From positions 1 to 8,851 of the forward strand of contig DGXZ01000036.1 in assembly GCA_002396485.1 (NCBI GenBank): DNA of 8,851 nt, in the 5' to 3' direction. Positions 5,214-8,851 of this stretch are shown here, piece after piece. Positions within the stretch are counted from its first letter, which is position 1; each line of letters opens with the position of its first letter. The stretch is from Spartobacteria bacterium UBA5019. Lineage in GTDB: Bacteria > Verrucomicrobiota > Verrucomicrobiia > Chthoniobacterales > Terrimicrobiaceae. The translations under genes and the position numbers were made by a program. The notes beneath the pieces were generated by a model. The model saw only the letters and a list, made by a program, of their open reading frames with translations. It was not told the DNA's origin and searched no databases.

Positions 5214-7360
5214 GCAGCGTTACCGGACTGATCGAGCGGGTTACTTTTCACAACGAGGAAACGGGATTTTGTGTTGTGAGGGTGAAAGTCGATGGACGCC
5301 GCGAGTTGGTCACTGTCGTCGGTCGCGCTTCGAGCATCAATGCGGGGGAATGGCTCACAGCCGAGGGCGCATGGATTCAGGATCGTGATCACGGTACGCA
5401 GCTCAAGGCGGAACTCCTTCAGACGAGTGCTCCCACCTCGCGCGAGGGAATCGAAAAATACCTCGCAAGCGGTCTCATCAAGGGCATCGGTCCTGTCTAC
5501 GCCAAGAAGCTTGTCGAGAAATTCGGCGAGGGTGTGTTCGACATTATCGACAAGGAGTCCGTGAGGCTTGAGCAGGTGAGGGGAATCGGTGCCGAGAGGA
5601 GACGCACGATCCGCACGGCATGGGCCGAGCAGAAAATCGTCCGCGAGATCATGGTTTTTCTCCACTCGAATGGGGTTAGTACCAGCCGCGCGGTCAGGAT
5701 TTACAAGACCTATGGCGACGAGGCCGTGGAGAAGGTACGAGCCAATCCCTATCTGCTCGCACGCGACATTTCCGGAATCGGATTCAAGACTGCTGACGAT
5801 ATCGCCCGCAAGCTTGGCATTCCCGATGACTCGATTTTGCGTGCGCGGGCCGGACTCTCCCACGCGCTCTCAGAGGCCGGTGGCAACGGCCATTGTGCGC
5901 TTCCCAAGGACATTCTTCTTAAAAACGCTGCGGATCTTCTGGTGATGGATTCCCTCATTTTGCAGCGCGCTTTAAAGGAGATGCTGACAGAAGGTGAATT
6001 GGATGAGGATGGCATCACTGGCGAGGATTTGATTTTCCTTCCTCCAATCCGGCGCGCCGAGGTCGAAGTCGCCTCCCGCCTCGCCCGATTGGCGGGGGCG
6101 AGGGCGGAATATCCGGAGATCGATGCCGACAAGGCGATCGCTTGGTTGAAGGAAAAAAAAGCCATCGATCTGGCTCCCAGTCAGGCCGAGGCGTTGCGCC
6201 GCGCGCTTTGTTCACGCGTGTTGGTGATTACCGGCGGACCTGGCGTTGGCAAAACGACTTTGGTGAATTCCATTCTCACGCTTCTCCGGGCCAAGCGGGT
6301 GAAGTGCCTCCTCTGCGCCCCGACCGGTCGCGCTGCGAAGCGCCTTTCCGAAACCACAGGTCTCGAGGCCAAGACCATTCACCGCCTGCTTGAATACCAG
6401 AACTCCGGTTTTTCCAGGAATCCCTCGAACCCTCTCGATTGCGACCTTTTGGTGGCGGACGAAACATCGATGATGGATGTGCAGTTGATGTCCAAGCTTC
6501 TCCAAGCCCTGCCAGCCCGCGCACATCTGATTTTAGTGGGTGACGTGGATCAACTGCCGAGCGTCGGTCCCGGCGCTGTGTTGGGGGATATCATCCGCAG
6601 CTGTGCCGTACCGGTCGTGCGGCTCACGGAAATTTTCCGTCAGGCGTCGAGTAGTCGCATCATCGTGAATGCCCACCGTATCAATAGCGGCGCCATGCCG
6701 GAGTCGGAAAAAGACACCGATTTTTTCTTCATCGAGCGCGAGGAGCCCGAGTCCGTTCCTGCCACAATTCTTGAACTTGTCGCTGAGCGAATTCCGAGAA
6801 AATGGAAGCTCGACCCTCGCCGCGACATCCAGGTTCTCTGCCCGATGAATCGAGGCTCCCTGGGCACCATTCAGATGAACCGCGTTCTTCAGGAACGCCT
6901 GAACCCCAAGCGCAACGGCGATCCCTCGGTGGAGAAGTTCGGTTGGGAATTCCGCGTCCGCGACAAGGTCATCCAGACACGCAACAACTATGACAAAGAA
7001 GTCTTCAATGGAGACATCGGAGAGATTCTCAAGATTGACGACTTCGAGCGCGAGATTCTCATCACCTTCGATGGACGCGAAGTCATTTACGACTTCAATG
7101 AACTCGATGAAGTCTCCCTCGCCTACGCCATAACCATCCACAAGAGCCAGGGCTCGGAGTTCCCTGTTGTCGTCATGCCACTCGCGATGCAGCAATACCT
7201 CCTGCTTCAAAGAAATCTCGTTTACACAGGAATCACTCGCGGGCGCCGCCTCGTTGTGATCGTAGGGCAAAAAAAAGCCCTTCAAACCGCCGTGCGCAAC
7301 GCTAGTGCCGCCAGGCGTTATACCGCCCTGGAGAAACGACTTGGCATGGCTAATTGCTAG
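5210..7360 (+). CDS. recD2: ATP-dependent DNA helicase, RecD2 (RecD/TraA) family
   Basis: 716 aa, the usual size for RecD2. The start is the ATG at 5210, which overlaps the stop of the preceding gene (ATGA); residues encoded upstream in the same frame belong to that gene in another frame. The N-terminal domain (about 3-75) resembles the family OB-fold. Helix-hairpin-helix elements follow (GLIKGIGPVYAKK 88-100, VRGIGAERRRT 123-133, ISGIGFKTADDIA 187-199). Superfamily 1B helicase motifs are complete: Q325, motif I TGGPGVGKTT 341-350, Ia APTGRAAKRL 370-379, II DETSMMD 417-423, III GDVDQLPSVGPG 444-455, IV with R477/Q478, V ITIHKSQGSEF 641-651 and VI VYTGITRGRR 671-680. RecD2 enzymes unwind DNA 5' to 3' and work in repair or replication-fork processing without RecB and RecC; the cellular role here is inferred. 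It is cytoplasmic. There is no Shine-Dalgarno, so translation probably depends on coupling. It ends 9 bp from the convergent next gene. Confidence 0.95.
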   Translation: MSSVTGLIERVTFHNEETGFCVVRVKVDGRRELVTVVGRASSINAGEWLTAEGAWIQDRDHGTQLKAELLQTSAPTSREGIEKYLASGLIKGIGPVYAKKLVEKFGEGVFDIIDKESVRLEQVRGIGAERRRTIRTAWAEQKIVREIMVFLHSNGVSTSRAVRIYKTYGDEAVEKVRANPYLLARDISGIGFKTADDIARKLGIPDDSILRARAGLSHALSEAGGNGHCALPKDILLKNAADLLVMDSLILQRALKEMLTEGELDEDGITGEDLIFLPPIRRAEVEVASRLARLAGARAEYPEIDADKAIAWLKEKKAIDLAPSQAEALRRALCSRVLVITGGPGVGKTTLVNSILTLLRAKRVKCLLCAPTGRAAKRLSETTGLEAKTIHRLLEYQNSGFSRNPSNPLDCDLLVADETSMMDVQLMSKLLQALPARAHLILVGDVDQLPSVGPGAVLGDIIRSCAVPVVRLTEIFRQASSSRIIVNAHRINSGAMPESEKDTDFFFIEREEPESVPATILELVAERIPRKWKLDPRRDIQVLCPMNRGSLGTIQMNRVLQERLNPKRNGDPSVEKFGWEFRVRDKVIQTRNNYDKEVFNGDIGEILKIDDFEREILITFDGREVIYDFNELDEVSLAYAITIHKSQGSEFPVVVMPLAMQQYLLLQRNLVYTGITRGRRLVVIVGQKKALQTAVRNASAARRYTALEKRLGMANC

Positions 7361-7369
7361 TCCAATTCA

Positions 7370-8230
7370 TCAAACCGCGTCGTTGAGCAGTGACTCGCAC
7401 AGTTGCACCAGACGCTGACGCAGCGGGCGTGCTCGCTCGGCAAAATCTCTTTGGTATCTCTCATACTCCGCACGGCCTTCCGGCGTTTCGATCGGAACGG
7501 CTGTGTAGCCGAAAGAGGACAGATCGTAGGGACTCGCGCGCATATCGAGTTCGCGGATGTCCCGGGCGAGTTCAAAAGTGTCGGCGATGAGGTCGGATGG
7601 ACACCAGGGCGCGAGTTTGAAGGCCCATTTGTAGAGATCCATGTTCGCATGCAAGCAGGCTGGTTGCTCCAGTTGCGGCGCGGCGTGCCTCGTCGGTTGC
7701 AGGCGGTTCAGCGGGCCCGCCTCCGGGGTGAAAAAACGAAAGGCGTCGTAGTGCGAACACCTCACGGGCAGCGAATCCACAACATCCGCGACTTCACTTG
7801 GCGACAGGCGGAGCGGTTGCGACCCATGGCGAACCTCGCTGGATTTGTAAACCATCGCCCATTCGTGAAGGCCATGGCATCCGAAAAACGGAGCCCGGTT
7901 CGCCGTGCTCGAGAGAAACTGACCGAGCCACTGAACGATGGGTCGCCGTTTCTCCGGCAGGGGCTCGACCGTTACTCCAGAGCGCGTGACGAGGTAGCCA
8001 GGGACGCCGAGGTAGAACTCCGCCTCATCCCCTCGCAGGGCGAAGGCAAAGCCCGGATGCCACCGCCGCAGAAGCGAGGGACGATTCGGATAATACTCGA
8101 AAAGAAAATCATCCACCGGATGTTTGAGCCCGTGTGAAGCGCGCTGCAACCGGGGGGCAATCCAAGGATCGACGCGCTTTTCGTGAGCCGCGCGCAGGGC
8201 TATCCACTCCGATGGCGGGAGGATTTTCAC
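7370..8230 (-). CDS. Conserved protein of unknown function, of the family often labelled '3-methyladenine DNA glycosylase'
   Basis: 286 aa from a GTG at 8228-8230. The frame is open to a TTG at 8326, but that would overlap the HsdR remnant by 59 bp, while GTG leaves a 37-bp gap, has a weak AAGG just upstream and gives a plausible N-terminus. Strongly patterned blocks are HPVDDFLFEYY 37-47 with RRWHPG 55-60, CHGLHEWAMVY 118-128, SHYDAFRFFTPEAGPLN 159-175, QPACLHANMDLYKWAFKL 189-206 and ARDIRELDMRASPYDL 222-237. I recognise these from proteins, common in actinobacteria, whose database label is 3-methyladenine DNA glycosylase. I see no helix-hairpin-helix-GPD motif or AlkA/Tag/AAG signature that would justify the label, so glycosylase activity is unproven. 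Conserved His, Cys and Asp suggest an enzyme or metal site. There is no signal peptide or membrane segment, so it is probably cytoplasmic. It is convergent with recD2. Confidence 0.7.
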   Translation of the reverse strand: MKILPPSEWIALRAAHEKRVDPWIAPRLQRASHGLKHPVDDFLFEYYPNRPSLLRRWHPGFAFALRGDEAEFYLGVPGYLVTRSGVTVEPLPEKRRPIVQWLGQFLSSTANRAPFFGCHGLHEWAMVYKSSEVRHGSQPLRLSPSEVADVVDSLPVRCSHYDAFRFFTPEAGPLNRLQPTRHAAPQLEQPACLHANMDLYKWAFKLAPWCPSDLIADTFELARDIRELDMRASPYDLSSFGYTAVPIETPEGRAEYERYQRDFAERARPLRQRLVQLCESLLNDAV

Positions 8231-8267
8231 AAGCCTTGCGAGGGGTATGAGTGGATGCCTGGTGTTG

Positions 8268-8663
8268 TCACAGCCAAAACGCCTCAGCCACCATCTCGGC
8301 GTAGAGAGATTTTTGGAAACCCGCAAAGGTCATCTCGATTTCCTCCGGTCGGCCGAGGTCGGCTAAGGCGTCTTGAATCGCGCCGTATTTGAGTCGGAGT
8401 AAAGGCGTGAGCTTCTGCTGATCGAGTTCCTCGACACCCTCGGCCATGTAGTGCTGAAGAACAAAATCGAGAAAGACCTGCTGCTTGGCGCTGAAGCGGG
8501 TGTTGATATAGACCATTGCGTTGGCGGCGTGGACGTTGCGGGTGAGAGGGGTTTTGGCGCAGGCGACATGGGCAAGTAAATCAAAAAAATCACTCTTTTC
8601 GGCATCAATGATCTTTTGCATTTCTGGGCACTTTGACAAATTTTGAATTCTAAATTTTGGCAT
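8268..8663 (-). pseudogene. hsdR: C-terminal remnant of type I restriction enzyme subunit R (HsdR, EcoEI-type C-terminal domain)
   Basis: An open frame of about 131 codons whose body matches the end of HsdR subunits: IDAEKSDFFDLLAHVA, then FSAKQQVFLDFVLQHYM, EGVEELDQQKLTPLLRLKYG and EEIEMTFAGFQKSLY. In this family these segments form the final 110-120 residues (EcoEI_R_C-type domain), which help assemble the restriction complex with HsdM and HsdS. Full HsdR proteins are roughly 800-1100 aa and carry a nuclease and a DEAD-like motor domain; none of that precedes this fragment. The first dozen codons (MPKFRIQNLSKC) do not look like HsdR and are AT-rich. A stop codon lies just upstream in frame (8676-8678) and there is no Shine-Dalgarno. 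It is therefore most likely a non-functional relic of a lost type I restriction locus. HsdM and HsdS are not visible. Confidence 0.78.
8637..8659. repeat. AT-rich imperfect palindrome around GAATTC at the HsdR truncation point
   Basis: The segment is centred on GAATTC (8645-8650), with arms that match in six of eight positions; the same bases also read as two direct AAATTTT copies (8638-8644 and 8652-8658). It coincides with the point where HsdR-like sequence begins. It may be a deletion junction or chance AT-rich sequence. Confidence 0.3.
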
Positions 8664-8724
8664 CAGCAAAAACGCTCATTTTAAAAATTCGGTGATTTAC
8701 TATGGCGGTGAACCCACCAACATA

Positions 8725-8851
8725 TCAGTAGCCAAGCAGTTTCAATTCCTCCGCCACAAGCGAGTGGAAGACTGTTGGACATTCCGCCTGCCCCTTCCAG
8801 CGTGAGGGTTTTTTAGGGCCGAAATACTGATTTGCAATAAGTTGCGGAATT
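8725..8851 (-). CDS. Partial CDS, C-terminal end of an unidentified protein
   Basis: An open frame enters from the right edge and ends at TGA (8725-8727), giving the last 41 residues of a protein. They read IPQLIANQYFGPKKPSRWKG, then QAECPTVFHSLVAEELKLLG and a final Y. No start codon is in the window. The composition (amphipathic 'HSLVAEELKLLGY' ending, Trp and Cys in ordered context, good codon use) looks like real coding sequence, but 41 codons could be open by chance. I do not recognise the family. It is on the same strand as, and 61 bp upstream of, the HsdR remnant. Confidence 0.45.
   Translation of the reverse strand, partial: IPQLIANQYFGPKKPSRWKGQAECPTVFHSLVAEELKLLGY

Noticed and set aside
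7264..7281. Hairpin AGGGC-A8-GCCCT as a terminator
   Set aside because: It lies within recD2 codons for QKKAL, has a large A loop and is not followed by a T tract on either strand.
6533..7285. 250-codon antisense frame inside recD2
   Set aside because: It runs opposite the conserved helicase motifs and has no recognisable features of its own.
8231..8326. Longer form of the unknown-function protein starting at TTG 8326
   Set aside because: It would overlap the HsdR remnant by 59 bp, and the residues before the GTG at 8230 look like out-of-frame reading of the HsdR tail.
1..8851. CRISPR array, rRNA, full insertion sequence, replication origin or riboswitch
   Set aside because: No regularly spaced repeats, no rRNA-like sequence, no transposase with terminal inverted repeats, no DnaA-box cluster and no recognisable riboswitch fold were seen.

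Overview
The window reads as a fragment of a bacterial chromosome of moderately high GC content. It looks most like a Verrucomicrobiota or wider PVC-group genome. That placement is an inference from three things: the style of the integrase relic (a short N-terminal arm domain followed by an 'A-V-x-x-Y' motif), a PknB-type kinase with an N-terminal zinc ribbon, and the overall gene mix. No rRNA or other phylogenetic marker is present to confirm it.

Left end (1-650): the 5' part of a tyrosine-recombinase gene, broken by an in-frame TAG, lies just downstream of an intact tRNA-Asp(GTC) gene on the same strand. Between them is a cluster of TTTTGTCCC motifs in both orientations, ending in a 15-bp palindrome 6 bp from the tRNA 3' end. 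This looks like the relic of an integrative element that used tRNA-Asp as its attachment site. The recombinase reading frame runs off the window, where there is a short tandem repeat.

Central block (653-7360): a YacP/Rae1-like NYN-domain ribonuclease (minus strand); a tail-anchored Hanks-type Ser/Thr kinase with its own promoter containing a perfect TATAAT (plus strand); and a family-5 (OppA/DppA-type) solute-binding protein (minus strand). The solute-binding protein's 3' end overlaps the kinase's by 17 bp. It also carries an unusual insertion of about 145 residues and has no transporter subunits nearby. Divergent from it runs a two-gene plus-strand pair: a small membrane-anchored YtkA/FixH-like extracytoplasmic protein, joined by an ATGA overlap to a RecD2-type DNA helicase.

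Right end (7370-8851), all on the minus strand: a conserved protein of unknown biochemistry whose relatives are often labelled '3-methyladenine DNA glycosylase'; a truncated C-terminal remnant of a type I restriction HsdR subunit; and, at the edge, the last 41 codons of an unidentified gene that has no start codon inside the window.

The middle is mostly ordinary housekeeping or accessory genes, while both ends carry decayed mobile or defence genes. I saw no intact new multi-gene system. The best leads are the tRNA-linked recombinase relic with its repeat array, the enlarged orphan solute-binding protein, the zinc-ribbon/tail-anchored kinase, and the uncharacterised '3-MeA glycosylase-like' family.
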